From NCBI GenBank assembly GCA_963775295.1, contig CAVZIK010000006.1:992001-1056000 (forward strand): DNA of 64,000 nucleotides, read 5' to 3'. Below the pieces are notes generated by a model that was given only the letters and a program-made list of their open reading frames with translations, had not been told where the DNA came from and did not search any database. Numbering within the stretch: the stretch's first letter is position 1; every line of letters starts with the position of its first letter. The position numbers and the translations under genes were made by a program. This document shows positions 25,733-34,395 of this stretch, in pieces. This stretch comes from JAMDEO01 sp963775295. Its GTDB lineage: Bacteria; Actinomycetota; Thermoleophilia; RBG-16-64-13.

Positions 25733-27187
25733 CTAGCCGGGGAGCAGGACCGAAAAAGTGGAGCCAGCGCCTTCTTGGCTCGTCACATCGAGCCTTCCTC
25801 CCGCGCGTTCAGCAAGACGCTTGACTATGGCCAATCCGAGGCCGCTGCCTTCGAGGCTGCGAGTTTCGGGGCGCTTCTCGCGGAAGAATTCGGTCATCAC
25901 GTGGTCGAGGTTCTCCTTGGCGATGCCGATGCCGGTATCCTCGACATCGATACGAACCCATTCCCCGTCGTGGCGGGCTCTTATCGTCACGCTGCCGCCG
26001 ACCTTGTTGTACTTGACGGCGTTGCCCACCAAGTTGATGAGGATCATCTCCAGGTCGTCCGCGGGAAGCAGCACCGGAGGTAGGTCGGCTTCCACGTCTG
26101 TGCGGGCCGCGATCTTCCCAGCCGCGAGACGCTCGGCCTGCATGTCGAGCGCCTTTTGCACCGCGGGCTCCACTTTGAGGAGTTCGGGCTCGGCAGATCC
26201 CTCCGCCTGCTCGCTGCGGGAGAGGGAGAGTAGGTCCCCGATGAGTTGGACCAGCCCGTCGATGCGATCCTCCGCCCGTAGGAGCATGGGTAGGTAGGCG
26301 TCGATGTCGTTCCCCAGGCTCTTGTCCGCGGCTACTTCCACCAGGCCGCGTATCGCTCCCAGCGGTGATTTGAGCTCGTGCACCATGGTGCGGATGAATC
26401 GCTCCTTCTCCATGGCCAGCCGCCGCACTTGGGAAATATCGGAAAGAGTCAAGATCCGTCCCAGCGCGGTTCCATCTTCGGCCCTGAAGGTGACTATGCT
26501 GGTCATGTAACTGCGATCGGCAATAGAAAGCTGACTGATGGTCCTGTCTTTGAGGGGTGAGGCAAGGGCATCGGCCAGGGGGGCGAGCGGACCTTGGGCC
26601 AGTACGTCTGCGACCGGGCGTGCCTGCACATGATCTTCGCTCAGGTTGAGGAGGGCCGCCATCGCGCGGTTGGCCAGCATGACGTAACCGGCGCCGTTCA
26701 CCACCAGCACGGCGTCCCGCATGGAGGAGACGAGAGAGTGCGTCTGAGTCTTTTCTTCGGCGAGCGCCATCAGGCTGGCCTCGTGCTCCTTGCGCAGCCT
26801 GTCGGCATCGTTGCGGGCCTGTTTGTGCCGGACTAGAGTCTCCACGACCCCAATCAGATCGTCGGGAAGGAATGGCTTGGGTAGGAAGAAGTCGACTCCC
26901 TGTCGCGTGGCCGCGATGGCCGTATCTATGTTCGCGTAGGCGGTGATCATGCAGGTCATCATTTGTAGGCCTGTAGCCTTGATGGTCTGCAGTATCGACA
27001 AGCCATCTATATCGGGAAGCCGATAGTCGAGCAAGGCTACATCGTAGTCGTTCTTCCCCAGCAGCGTCAGGGCTTCCGCCCCCGTGCCGGCGTCCTCTAC
27101 CTCGTAACCCTCGAACTCCAGGATCTGGCGAATGCCGGAGCGCACTCCGTACTCGTCGTCGACAACCAGGATCCTCGCCTTGGCCAT
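25733..27187 (-). CDS. Hybrid receiver-PAS-histidine kinase
   Basis: A 484-residue soluble protein in the hydrogenase island. Residues 1-~120 are a receiver (ILVVDDEYGVR; Asp in DVALLDYRLPDIDGL; Lys in FFLPKPFLPDDL). A coiled stretch, then a PAS-like domain (~165-270: VVNGAGYVMLANRAMAALL), a HisKA site FIRTMVHELKSPLGAIRGLV and an HATPase with NLVGNAVKYNK, DVEDTGIGIAK and GSGLGLAIVKRL follow. The frame continues upstream, but ATG 27187 has AAGGAG at a good distance and sits two bases after the preceding receiver gene. Being last in the HydS run, it may pass on a phosphoryl signal from the HydS relay; its DNA-binding output is not in the window. Confidence 0.87.
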   Translation of the reverse strand: MAKARILVVDDEYGVRSGIRQILEFEGYEVEDAGTGAEALTLLGKNDYDVALLDYRLPDIDGLSILQTIKATGLQMMTCMITAYANIDTAIAATRQGVDFFLPKPFLPDDLIGVVETLVRHKQARNDADRLRKEHEASLMALAEEKTQTHSLVSSMRDAVLVVNGAGYVMLANRAMAALLNLSEDHVQARPVADVLAQGPLAPLADALASPLKDRTISQLSIADRSYMTSIVTFRAEDGTALGRILTLSDISQVRRLAMEKERFIRTMVHELKSPLGAIRGLVEVAADKSLGNDIDAYLPMLLRAEDRIDGLVQLIGDLLSLSRSEQAEGSAEPELLKVEPAVQKALDMQAERLAAGKIAARTDVEADLPPVLLPADDLEMILINLVGNAVKYNKVGGSVTIRARHDGEWVRIDVEDTGIGIAKENLDHVMTEFFREKRPETRSLEGSGLGLAIVKRLAERAGGRLDVTSQEGAGSTFSVLLPG

Positions 27188-27189
27188 GG

Positions 27190-27591
27190 TCACTCCTTCT
27201 CGAGCAGCTCCTGGGCCACGTCTAACAGTTGTTTTCCGGTGGCCGGCTTGTCGATGAAACGGTCGAGCCGGGACCATTTCTGCAAGCTGTCGCCCTCATG
27301 GTCGAAGCGCTTTCCGGTAGCCGCGGCGACGCCGCTCAACATAACGATGGGTGTCTGGTCCAGGCGTTCATCTTTGCGGATCTCGTAGGCGAGGCGGAAA
27401 CCGCTGTCGTAGCGTTCCATCATCAGGTCCAAGAAGATGATGTCCGGTACAGTGGCGGCCAGGAAGTCCAAGGCTTCTTCGCTTCCCTCCATGGTGTGCA
27501 CCGTGTGCCCCCGGCTGCCGAAGAAGGCTGCCTGAGCCATGAGGAAATCCGAATCGTCATCGACGAACAACATGGTCCAAGAGGAACTCAT
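27190..27591 (-). CDS. Single-domain response regulator (hydrogenase island, second)
   Basis: A 133-residue stand-alone receiver without output domain. The acidic pair is in LFVDDDSDF, the phospho-acceptor in IIFLDLMMERYDSGF, the Ser in VMLSGV and the Lys in FIDKPA. The helix-4 region has an insertion rich in charged residues. Its ATGA overlaps the end of the hydrogenase-kinase gene and it is followed directly by the hybrid kinase, so it is probably a phosphorelay intermediate. It resembles the receiver at 33853-34290 (both read LDxMMxxxDxG), suggesting duplication. Confidence 0.85.
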   Translation of the reverse strand: MSSSWTMLFVDDDSDFLMAQAAFFGSRGHTVHTMEGSEEALDFLAATVPDIIFLDLMMERYDSGFRLAYEIRKDERLDQTPIVMLSGVAAATGKRFDHEGDSLQKWSRLDRFIDKPATGKQLLDVAQELLEKE

Positions 27592-29606
27592 TTGATACTC
27601 CTTTCGTCGCTCGCGCGGGTCATGGGGATCTCTACATGGAATGTGGTGCCGGCTTTCGGCTCGGAGTCGAACCAGATATTGCCGTTGTGCATCTTGACGA
27701 TGCCGTAGGAGATGGGCAGACCGAGACCGGTGCCCTTGCCGATGCTCTTGGTTGTGAAGAATGGTTGGAAGATCTTGTCTTTGGCCCCGGCCGGGATGCC
27801 GCTACCCTGGTCTGACACGGCGAAGTGAACCCTGTGGGTCTCCGGGACCTCGTAGGCCTTGATAAGGAGGGTCCCTTTGCAGCCCTCCATGGCCTCGCAG
27901 CCGTTCTTGATGAGGTTGACCAATACTTGTGTCATCTGGTCGCGATCCAGGTCCGCCCGCAGACCCGGTGTGACCTCGACGCCGATGTTCACCGCGCTGC
28001 CCGGGCCGGGGGGGAGGTTGCAAGCGGCGCCGTCGGCCGCAGAAGCGACAAGCTCCTCGATAGACACCGATTCGATACGGACGCGGCTTTGACGCGCGAA
28101 GTCGAGTAGATTGCCGATGATCTTCTTGCAGCGGTTGGATTCCTCGGCCATCAGCACCAGATCGTGGTTCAGGTCGTCGCGGTCCTTCAGCTTGCGCTGC
28201 AGAATGTGAGCGTAGAGCAGGATTGTGCTGAGAGGGTTGTTCAGCTCGTGAGCCACTCCCGCCGCCATCTGCCCCATCGAGGCGAGTTTCTCACTGTTGA
28301 TGAGGTGCCGGTGGACGTCCCGGAGGTTACTCCAGGGAACGTTGAGCTCGTGGCACACGCGTTCGGCCTGATCCAAGATGAACGGCAGACACATCGTCTC
28401 TTCGGCCATTCCCCGGTACACCGCCGCCGCCTTGTCTCGGCAGGTGGAGTACCCGCAGGCGCCGCAGTTGAGCTCGTCCTCGGGAAAGAACTTGTTCGTC
28501 CGGCCAAGAATCTCGCGGATCTCCTCCTCGGTGGGGTCCTCACCGCGCATATCGTTGGGCGCGAAGTGTCTCTCCAGATTCAACGCGTGCTCGTTGTCGA
28601 CGTAGATGGGAAGGCTGCCGTCTAGCTGCCGGTTGAGGCTTTGGGAAGCGAATTCGGCCACCCGTCTACGCCGCAGGATCGCAGGCGACTCGTTCTTCAC
28701 ACCCGGTCCCGCGTAGCAGCCTTTGCACATAAGGGCTTCTACGAGTAGGGTGGACTCGCTGTCGACGACCGCAAGCCCGGCAAGGGCGTCGAGCGTTTCG
28801 TCGTGCCCGCTCACCACGATGAGGTGCGGATCGAGCACCCCGTCGCCGATACCTGCGCTCTCCAGCATGCCGCCGGGAATGGGATAGATGCGGGCCATGC
28901 CGGCGTAGGGCGGATCGACGTCGCTTGTGGGTGCCTCCATCGCATTCACCCTTCGCGCGGCAAAGACAGCGGCCAGCTCTTCGAGGGTCAAGACCTCATC
29001 GATAATGCCTCCGAGTTGCGGATCGGTGATCTCCGCCTTCTTTGCAACGCATGGCCCGATGAACACGCAGCCGACGTCATTACCGTAGCGTTGCTTGACC
29101 GCTAGGCCGGTCGCGATCATGGGGGACACGATGGGCATGATGTGCTCGGTCAGAGCTGGGTGATACTTGCGCACGTATTCCACCACCGCGGGGCACGCGC
29201 TGGCGATGTAGATGCCCCTTCCAGGCTGTGTCCGTAAGTAATCGTGGCAGGCCTGGTTGACCAGATCGGCTCCGTAGGCAACCTCCACCACGTACGCGAA
29301 GCCAGCCTCTCGCAGGGCCCCGATGATCTTGTTCGGGTCCACTTCGAACCCTACGGGGAACGACGGGGCCAGTAGCGCCGCCACCTTGCCCCCCCGTTCG
29401 AGCATCGCTAGCGTGCTCTCGACTCCGCTGGCATATGCCTTGGCGTTCTGGGAGCAGACCATGGTGCAGTTACCACAAGAGATGCAACGTTCGGCCACCA
29501 CCGATGCTTGTCCATCCTCGATGCGGATGGCTTTGGCCGGGCAGTCTCGCACGCATGTGTAGCAACGGCGACAATTCTGCTTGATCGTGGTGATGATGCC
29601 TTCCAT
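27588..29606 (-). CDS. hydS: HydS-like [FeFe]-hydrogenase/histidine kinase fusion (putative H2 sensor)
   Basis: A ~672-residue multidomain sensor. Residues ~5-60 carry two 4Fe-4S motifs (CRRCYTCVRDCP and CISCGNCTMVC). Residues ~75-350 are an [FeFe]-hydrogenase H-domain with L1 ASACPAVV, L2 GPCVAKKAE and L3 EALMCKGCYAGPG, so the H-cluster Cys ligands are kept. The usual proton-relay Cys of TSCCP is Ala, as described for HydS proteins, which turn over slowly. A 4Fe-4S domain with LNCGACGYSTCRDKA follows, then a kinase core: MGQMAAGVAHELNNPLSTILL, NLIKNGCEAMEG and GTGLGLPISYGIVKMH. ATG 29606 is used; TTG 29615 directly follows the hydA stop. It should sense H2 or redox state and signal to the following receivers. 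Confidence 0.88.
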   Translation of the reverse strand: MEGIITTIKQNCRRCYTCVRDCPAKAIRIEDGQASVVAERCISCGNCTMVCSQNAKAYASGVESTLAMLERGGKVAALLAPSFPVGFEVDPNKIIGALREAGFAYVVEVAYGADLVNQACHDYLRTQPGRGIYIASACPAVVEYVRKYHPALTEHIMPIVSPMIATGLAVKQRYGNDVGCVFIGPCVAKKAEITDPQLGGIIDEVLTLEELAAVFAARRVNAMEAPTSDVDPPYAGMARIYPIPGGMLESAGIGDGVLDPHLIVVSGHDETLDALAGLAVVDSESTLLVEALMCKGCYAGPGVKNESPAILRRRRVAEFASQSLNRQLDGSLPIYVDNEHALNLERHFAPNDMRGEDPTEEEIREILGRTNKFFPEDELNCGACGYSTCRDKAAAVYRGMAEETMCLPFILDQAERVCHELNVPWSNLRDVHRHLINSEKLASMGQMAAGVAHELNNPLSTILLYAHILQRKLKDRDDLNHDLVLMAEESNRCKKIIGNLLDFARQSRVRIESVSIEELVASAADGAACNLPPGPGSAVNIGVEVTPGLRADLDRDQMTQVLVNLIKNGCEAMEGCKGTLLIKAYEVPETHRVHFAVSDQGSGIPAGAKDKIFQPFFTTKSIGKGTGLGLPISYGIVKMHNGNIWFDSEPKAGTTFHVEIPMTRASDERSIK

Positions 29607-29615
29607 GGCGCTCAA

Positions 29616-31367
29616 TTAGTGCGTAGCGCCGGCACAGGCTGCATCTGAAGCACTGACCATCCCGTCTTCTCGGATTCCGGTTAGGCTGCGGTCGACGTAC
29701 TTGCGATGGAGCAGCCTGTGAGAGACCGCACCGAGCGGCTGTCCCAGATACTCCTGGTAGAGTTCGGCGACACTCTTGTTCTCGTGGGAGTATTGCACCT
29801 CAGCGTGTGCATCGGCGGTATAGATCCGATCCATTCGCTTACGAACGTCCGTCATCTCCGTCTCGTAAGGCTGACCGCCGCCGCCCACGCAACCACCGGG
29901 GCAGGACATCACCTCGACGAAGTGCATGTCGGAGAGGGCTTCCTCCAAGGCGGGCCGCAGCCGGCCGAGGCCGTTGACGATCCCAAGCTTTAGGTTCGCC
30001 ACCCCGACGTCGAGAGTAAAGCATTTGAGGCCTTCGAGGCCGCGTGCTTCCGTCAGCGGTCCCGCAGGAGGCTCCACCCCTACGAGGGTGGCGGCAGTTC
30101 GTACGGCGGCTTCCATGACGCCGCCCGTTCCGCCGAAGAGGCGGGCCGCTCCCGTAGCCTCAGCGAACGGAGCATCGAGGGGCGACCTCTCCTGGAAGGT
30201 GTCGAAGTCGATGCCGTAGCGATCCCAGAGGGCGCTGAGCTCTCGGGTGGTGAGGACGAAGTCCACGTCGCCGAGGTCCGAGGCCTCGTATTTCTTAGCC
30301 GTGCAGGGCATGACGGAAACCACCACCAGACGCTTGCCCTCCAGGTCGGTGTACCTGGGATAGATCTCCTTGATCAAAGCTCCCGCCATCTGCTGGGGGG
30401 ACTTGCAGGTGGACATGTTGGGGATAAGATCGGGACGATGGATCTCTATGTAGTTGACCCACGCGGGTGAGCAACTCGTGAACATCGGGAGGACGCCACC
30501 GTTCTGGATCCGCGAGACAAGTTCGGTGGCTTCTTCCATAATGGTGAGATCAGCCGTGAAACCAGTGTCGAACACGGCTTTGAAGCCGACCCGTTTGAGA
30601 GCCGCAGCCAGTCTTTCCAGTGTCTCAGGGATACTCTGCGGTCGATTCCTACCCTTGACGAGGGTGGCCGGTATAGCCGGAGCTACTTGGACCACGACGA
30701 CGGTGTTCGGGTCGCTCAGTGCCGCCACGACGTCTGCTACGTGGCTGTGCTCCATGAGGGCCCCTGTGGGGCAGACGCGCACACATTGGCCACAATAGAC
30801 GCAACCCGACACGTTGAGGCCGTCGGAAAAGCCCGGGGCCACTTTCGTGCGGAACCCGCGTCCGGTGAAATCGATAGCGCCGATGCCCTGTACGTGGTGG
30901 CACATGGTTACACACCGTCCGCAGAGCACGCACTTGTTGGGATCGCGCCAAATGGCGGGAGAGGAGATGTCCAGGGCTTGATCCTTGGTAATGCCTGCAT
31001 ATTGCTTGGGACGCACGCCAACCTCCGTCGCGAGTTCGGCGAGCTCGCAACTACCGGAGCGCTGACAGGCCAGGCAATCCTGAGGATGGTTTGCGACCAG
31101 TAGCTCTACGATGGAGCGCCGGGCTTTCAAGAGCCTCGGCGTGTGGGTGCGGACGACCATGTTGTCGGTGGCCAACAGCGTGCAGCTGGTCTGCAGTCTG
31201 GGGTTGCCCTCCACCTCGACCACGCACAGCCGGCAAGACGCCGACGGCGAGGGGGCCCAGTCCAGGGAACACAGATGGGGAATATTGATCCCGGCGCGTT
31301 GCGCTACGTGCAGTACAGTGTCGCCGGGTTTGAAATCGAGCTCTTGATTATTGATCGTGATACTCAT
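29616..31367 (-). CDS. hydA: [FeFe]-hydrogenase catalytic subunit of an NAD-linked (probably bifurcating) complex
   Basis: A 583-residue HydA/HndD-type subunit, close to HydDB group A3. Order of domains: plant-type [2Fe-2S] (Cys in HLCSLDW, SCRLC and TSC), His-Cys3 cluster HPQDCLACQRSGSCEL, two 4Fe-4S motifs (CVLCGRCVTMC, CVYCGQCVRVCP), then the H-cluster domain. L1 reads TSCSPAW rather than TSCCPxW. L2 is VMPCTAKKYE and L3 is EVMSCPGGCVGGGGQP. The C-terminal small-subunit-like segment has YLGQPLGAVSHRLLH. It oxidises or makes H2, exchanging electrons with the NuoF/NuoE-like partners encoded just upstream. AGAGG precedes the ATG. Regulation by the Rex-box-like site at the head of the operon is likely. 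Confidence 0.93.
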   Translation of the reverse strand: MSITINNQELDFKPGDTVLHVAQRAGINIPHLCSLDWAPSPSASCRLCVVEVEGNPRLQTSCTLLATDNMVVRTHTPRLLKARRSIVELLVANHPQDCLACQRSGSCELAELATEVGVRPKQYAGITKDQALDISSPAIWRDPNKCVLCGRCVTMCHHVQGIGAIDFTGRGFRTKVAPGFSDGLNVSGCVYCGQCVRVCPTGALMEHSHVADVVAALSDPNTVVVVQVAPAIPATLVKGRNRPQSIPETLERLAAALKRVGFKAVFDTGFTADLTIMEEATELVSRIQNGGVLPMFTSCSPAWVNYIEIHRPDLIPNMSTCKSPQQMAGALIKEIYPRYTDLEGKRLVVVSVMPCTAKKYEASDLGDVDFVLTTRELSALWDRYGIDFDTFQERSPLDAPFAEATGAARLFGGTGGVMEAAVRTAATLVGVEPPAGPLTEARGLEGLKCFTLDVGVANLKLGIVNGLGRLRPALEEALSDMHFVEVMSCPGGCVGGGGQPYETEMTDVRKRMDRIYTADAHAEVQYSHENKSVAELYQEYLGQPLGAVSHRLLHRKYVDRSLTGIREDGMVSASDAACAGATH

Positions 31368-31376
31368 GACGACCTC

Positions 31377-33368
31377 TCAGGCGACCAGGGCGATGGAGTT
31401 CTTCGGACAGGTATCGACACACGCGCCGCAACCGAGGCAGCGGTCGACGATGATGTAGTGGGCATTCTTGCGCTCGCCAACGATCGCGCCGGCTGGGCAA
31501 GCCTTCTTGCAGGCCATGCAGCCCACGCAGGAGGCCTGGTCGATGGAGTAGTTGCGGAGCCCCTGGCACACGCCCGCAGGGCAGCGGTCCTCCATGATGT
31601 GGGCCTCATACTCGTCGCGGAAGAAGCGCAGAGTGGAGAGGACGGGATTGGCCGCCGACTGTCCCAGTCCGCAGAGCGAGGTGTCCTTGATGATCTGGGC
31701 CAGTTCCTCCAGGTGCAGCAGCCCGCTGAACCGCTCGAGTTTGCGAATCTCGTCGCCGACGGGGCGCTCGGTGAGCGCGACTAGTATCTCGTGCATGCGG
31801 GTCGTGCCCTCACGACAAGGGGCGCATTTGCCACACGATTCGTTCCGTATGAATTCCATGAAGTACTTGGCCACGTCGACCATACAACTGCGTTCGTCCA
31901 TGACGACCATACCGCCGGAGCCCATCATGGCGCCCAGTTCCTGAAGTTTGCCGTAGTCAGTGGGCACGTCCAGCAGCGCGTCGGGGATACAGCCCCCGCT
32001 TGGTCCACCGATCTGGACGGCCTTGATGTGATGACCTTCAGGGGCGCCGCCGCCGATGGTGTAGACCACCTCGCGCAGCGGGATGCCCACAGGGACCTCG
32101 ACCAGTCCGGTGTTGCGCACTCGGCCGCTCAGGGCAAAGACTTTGGTGCCGGCCGCATCTCCGATACCCAAGTCACGAAACCACTCCGCTCCGTTCCGCA
32201 AGATCCCCGGGATGTTGGCCAGAGTCTCGACGTTGTTGAGCACGGTGGGCATGCCGTGGAGACCGGCCACGGCCGGGAACGGAGGCCGCGAACGGGGCAT
32301 CCCTCGGCCCCCTTCGATACTGGCCAGGATGGCGGTTTCTTCTCCGCACACGAAGGCGCCCGCACCTTGCTTGATAGTAATGTCGAAGTCGAACAGGCTG
32401 CCAAGGATATTGCCGCCGAGCAGACCGGCTTGGCGACACTGTCCTATCGCGTCCTCGAGGTGCTCGATCGCCAGTGGATACTCAGCGCGACAATAGACGT
32501 AGCCCTTGCTGGCGCCGATCGCGTAGGCGGCGATGAGCATACCCTCCACCACCCGGAATGGATCGCCTTCGAGAACCGCCCTGTCCATGAACGCGCCGGG
32601 GTCGCCCTCGTCGGCGTTGCAGATGAGGTATTTCTGGGTGGCCGGAGTTTGCAGCGCGATCTTCCATTTCTGCCCGGTGGGAAAGCCTGCGCCGCCTCGT
32701 CCTCTGAGTCCGGACTCGAGCACCGTTTCGCACACTTCTTCGCGCGTCATGGTGGTGAGTGCGCGTGCCGCCGCGGCGAAGCCGCCGGCGGCCAGGGCTG
32801 AATCGAGAGAGGCCGGGTCGACGAGGCCGCAATTCTCCAGCACCACTCGCGTCTGTTTGCTAAAGAAAGGTGTGTCCATCACCAGAGGAATGTCCTCGAA
32901 GCCGGGAGCATTGCCGTAGCGACCGTAGAGAAAGGGGTTGCGAAGCTCGTTCTTCTCGAAGATGAGATCGAGGAACCCGTCGACATTTTCGGGGCTAAGG
33001 TCGCAATAGGAGAGGCGAATGTCGCCGTCGCCGCGAAAGTCAACGAAGACCTCGCGCTGGCAGTATCCCACGCAGCCCACCTCCACCACCGTCACGGGCA
33101 GGGAATGATCCCACAGGTAAGCCTGTATCTTCTCGACGATGCGCATCGCTCCGTTCGCGCGACCGCAGGTACCGGCACCGACGTAGAGCACGGTGCCATC
33201 GCCGCCACGAAGGACGCGCTCGAGTCGGCCGGCCCTCTCGCTGCGGCAGTTTTCGTCGTCGTGGCAGAGCGGACCTGTTTCGATGCAGGCCACCAAGTCG
33301 GCGCAGGGTTGGCCGGGAGAATGACTGCAGCGGGCGCAACAGGGCGTGATTAGGGAACTGGTCATCAT
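31377..33368 (-). CDS. hydB: NuoF-like flavoprotein subunit of NAD-linked [FeFe] hydrogenase
   Basis: A 663-residue HydB/HndC-type subunit. An unusual Cys-rich N-terminus (seven Cys in the first ~42 residues, including TPCCARC) precedes a thioredoxin-like [2Fe-2S] domain (GAGTCG, GCVGYCQRE). The NuoF core follows: FMN/NAD sites GLRGRGGAGFPTGQKW and CNADEGDPGAFMDR, then the 4Fe-4S ligands SCGKCAPCREGT. The end has two ferredoxin motifs (CVGCMACKKACP, CLGCGACVDTCP). This is the architecture of the NAD(H)-reacting subunit in electron-bifurcating hydrogenases. ATG 33368 overlaps the hydC stop by 4 bases (ATGA) and is preceded by GAGAGGTGAAG; an open frame upstream is spurious. Confidence 0.92.
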   Translation of the reverse strand: MMTSSLITPCCARCSHSPGQPCADLVACIETGPLCHDDENCRSERAGRLERVLRGGDGTVLYVGAGTCGRANGAMRIVEKIQAYLWDHSLPVTVVEVGCVGYCQREVFVDFRGDGDIRLSYCDLSPENVDGFLDLIFEKNELRNPFLYGRYGNAPGFEDIPLVMDTPFFSKQTRVVLENCGLVDPASLDSALAAGGFAAAARALTTMTREEVCETVLESGLRGRGGAGFPTGQKWKIALQTPATQKYLICNADEGDPGAFMDRAVLEGDPFRVVEGMLIAAYAIGASKGYVYCRAEYPLAIEHLEDAIGQCRQAGLLGGNILGSLFDFDITIKQGAGAFVCGEETAILASIEGGRGMPRSRPPFPAVAGLHGMPTVLNNVETLANIPGILRNGAEWFRDLGIGDAAGTKVFALSGRVRNTGLVEVPVGIPLREVVYTIGGGAPEGHHIKAVQIGGPSGGCIPDALLDVPTDYGKLQELGAMMGSGGMVVMDERSCMVDVAKYFMEFIRNESCGKCAPCREGTTRMHEILVALTERPVGDEIRKLERFSGLLHLEELAQIIKDTSLCGLGQSAANPVLSTLRFFRDEYEAHIMEDRCPAGVCQGLRNYSIDQASCVGCMACKKACPAGAIVGERKNAHYIIVDRCLGCGACVDTCPKNSIALVA

Positions 33369-33856
33369 TGCTTCACCTCTCGCGCATCTTCCGGAGCCGG
33401 CTTGTCCAGCGCATCGAGTAGGGCGTTTATCTTGTCCACGGTGAGATGGCCGTAGAATTCCCCGTCGAGTTTCATAACCGGTGCAATGGAGCAGGCGCCC
33501 AGGCACGCCACGCTGATCACCGAGAAGCGTCCGTCGGAGGAGTTGCCGTCCGGGCGCAGCTTGAGGCGGCGCTGCAAGTGCTGAGCCAGTGTCAGGCTCT
33601 GTTTGACGTGGCAGGCCGTGCCCCGGCAAATCTCGATTACGTGCTCGCCGAGGGGGGCGAAACGGAATTGATTGTAGAAGGTCGCTACGCCGTAGACGCG
33701 ACTGACCGGCACGTCGAGTGCGGTCGCCAACTCATTCATCGCTGACCGGGAGACGAAGCCCTCCCGTGCCTGGATCTCCTGTAGCAAAGGGATGAGATGG
33801 TCGCGGGTCAACTCGCCCCGTTCCGCGATGACAGTTTGGGCAACACTCACGGTCAT
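33365..33856 (-). CDS. hydC: NuoE-like [2Fe-2S] subunit of NAD-linked [FeFe] hydrogenase
   Basis: A 163-residue thioredoxin-like ferredoxin of the NuoE/HydC family. The four cluster ligands are in CRGTACHVK and ACLGAC. The N-terminal helical part has HLIPLLQEIQAREGFV and VYGVATFYNQF, standard for NuoE. It bridges electrons between the flavoprotein subunit and the rest of the complex. Overlaps by four bases with the genes on both sides, so stoichiometric translation is likely. Confidence 0.93.
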   Translation of the reverse strand: MTVSVAQTVIAERGELTRDHLIPLLQEIQAREGFVSRSAMNELATALDVPVSRVYGVATFYNQFRFAPLGEHVIEICRGTACHVKQSLTLAQHLQRRLKLRPDGNSSDGRFSVISVACLGACSIAPVMKLDGEFYGHLTVDKINALLDALDKPAPEDAREVKQ

Positions 33857-34290
33857 ACCTCCTCAACGGGCCGGGGAGCCCGATGAGTGTCCTCGCGCTC
33901 CAATAGGGTGTGAATGCGCTCCGCCAGTTCCGCGAGTCGCACGGGCTTCTGCATGAATGTTTCTGCCGGCCAGTCCTGTCCCATGAGTGAGGCGAGGACT
34001 TTCTCGCGGACGTCCTTCTCCGCATTGAAACCGGAAAGCATGATGATGGGAATGTCCCGGGTGGGGCCATCGGTCTTGAGGGCGCCGGCGAAAACCATGC
34101 CCTCCTCATCGTAATCCATCATGACATCAAGGACGATAAGGTCCGGCTTGTCCGCGATTATCCGCGAGTAGGCCTCCTTACCGTTGTGAGCCGTGGCAAT
34201 CTCGTAGCCACGGGCGGTCAGATATGCCTGGACCGACATCACCAGGTCCCGGTCATCGTCGACCAACAAGATTTTCTTCCCTTCCACCAT
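33853..34290 (-). CDS. Single-domain response regulator (first gene of hydrogenase operon)
   Basis: A 145-residue stand-alone receiver: KILLVDDDRDLVM, phospho-acceptor in LIVLDVMMDYDEEG, Ser in IMLSGF and Lys in FMQKPVRL. No output domain; the tail is short and charged. Strong ribosome binding site AAGGAGG five bases before the ATG. It leads the operon hydC-hydB-hydA-hydS and overlaps hydC by 4 bases. It may be a target of the HydS kinase that acts on the hydrogenase or on another protein rather than on DNA. Confidence 0.85.
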   Translation of the reverse strand: MVEGKKILLVDDDRDLVMSVQAYLTARGYEIATAHNGKEAYSRIIADKPDLIVLDVMMDYDEEGMVFAGALKTDGPTRDIPIIMLSGFNAEKDVREKVLASLMGQDWPAETFMQKPVRLAELAERIHTLLEREDTHRAPRPVEEV

Positions 34291-34353
34291 GCCCCTCCTT
34301 AAGCTCCTACGGATCCTAGCCGCTCCAAAAACTCATTCTCGTTATGTTGTCCA

Positions 34354-34371
34354 CTGCGAACTGCTTCACAA
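34354..34371 (-). promoter_or_regulatory. Rex-box-like operator of the hydrogenase operon
   Basis: On the coding strand the site reads TTGTGAAGCAGTTCGCAG. It matches the Rex consensus TTGTGAA-N4-TTCACAA at 12 of 14 fixed positions (left arm 7/7, right arm 5/7). It lies between rex and the first hydrogenase-operon gene, about 65 bases before the start codon. Binding there would repress the operon when NADH is low. Rex itself is the next gene upstream. Confidence 0.7.
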
Positions 34372-34395
34372 GTGATTCCAAAATGAGGGGAACTC

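Noticed and set aside
31791..32801. 336-codon plus-strand frame inside the NuoF-like gene
   Set aside because: NuoF flavin and cluster motifs run on the minus strand across the whole span.
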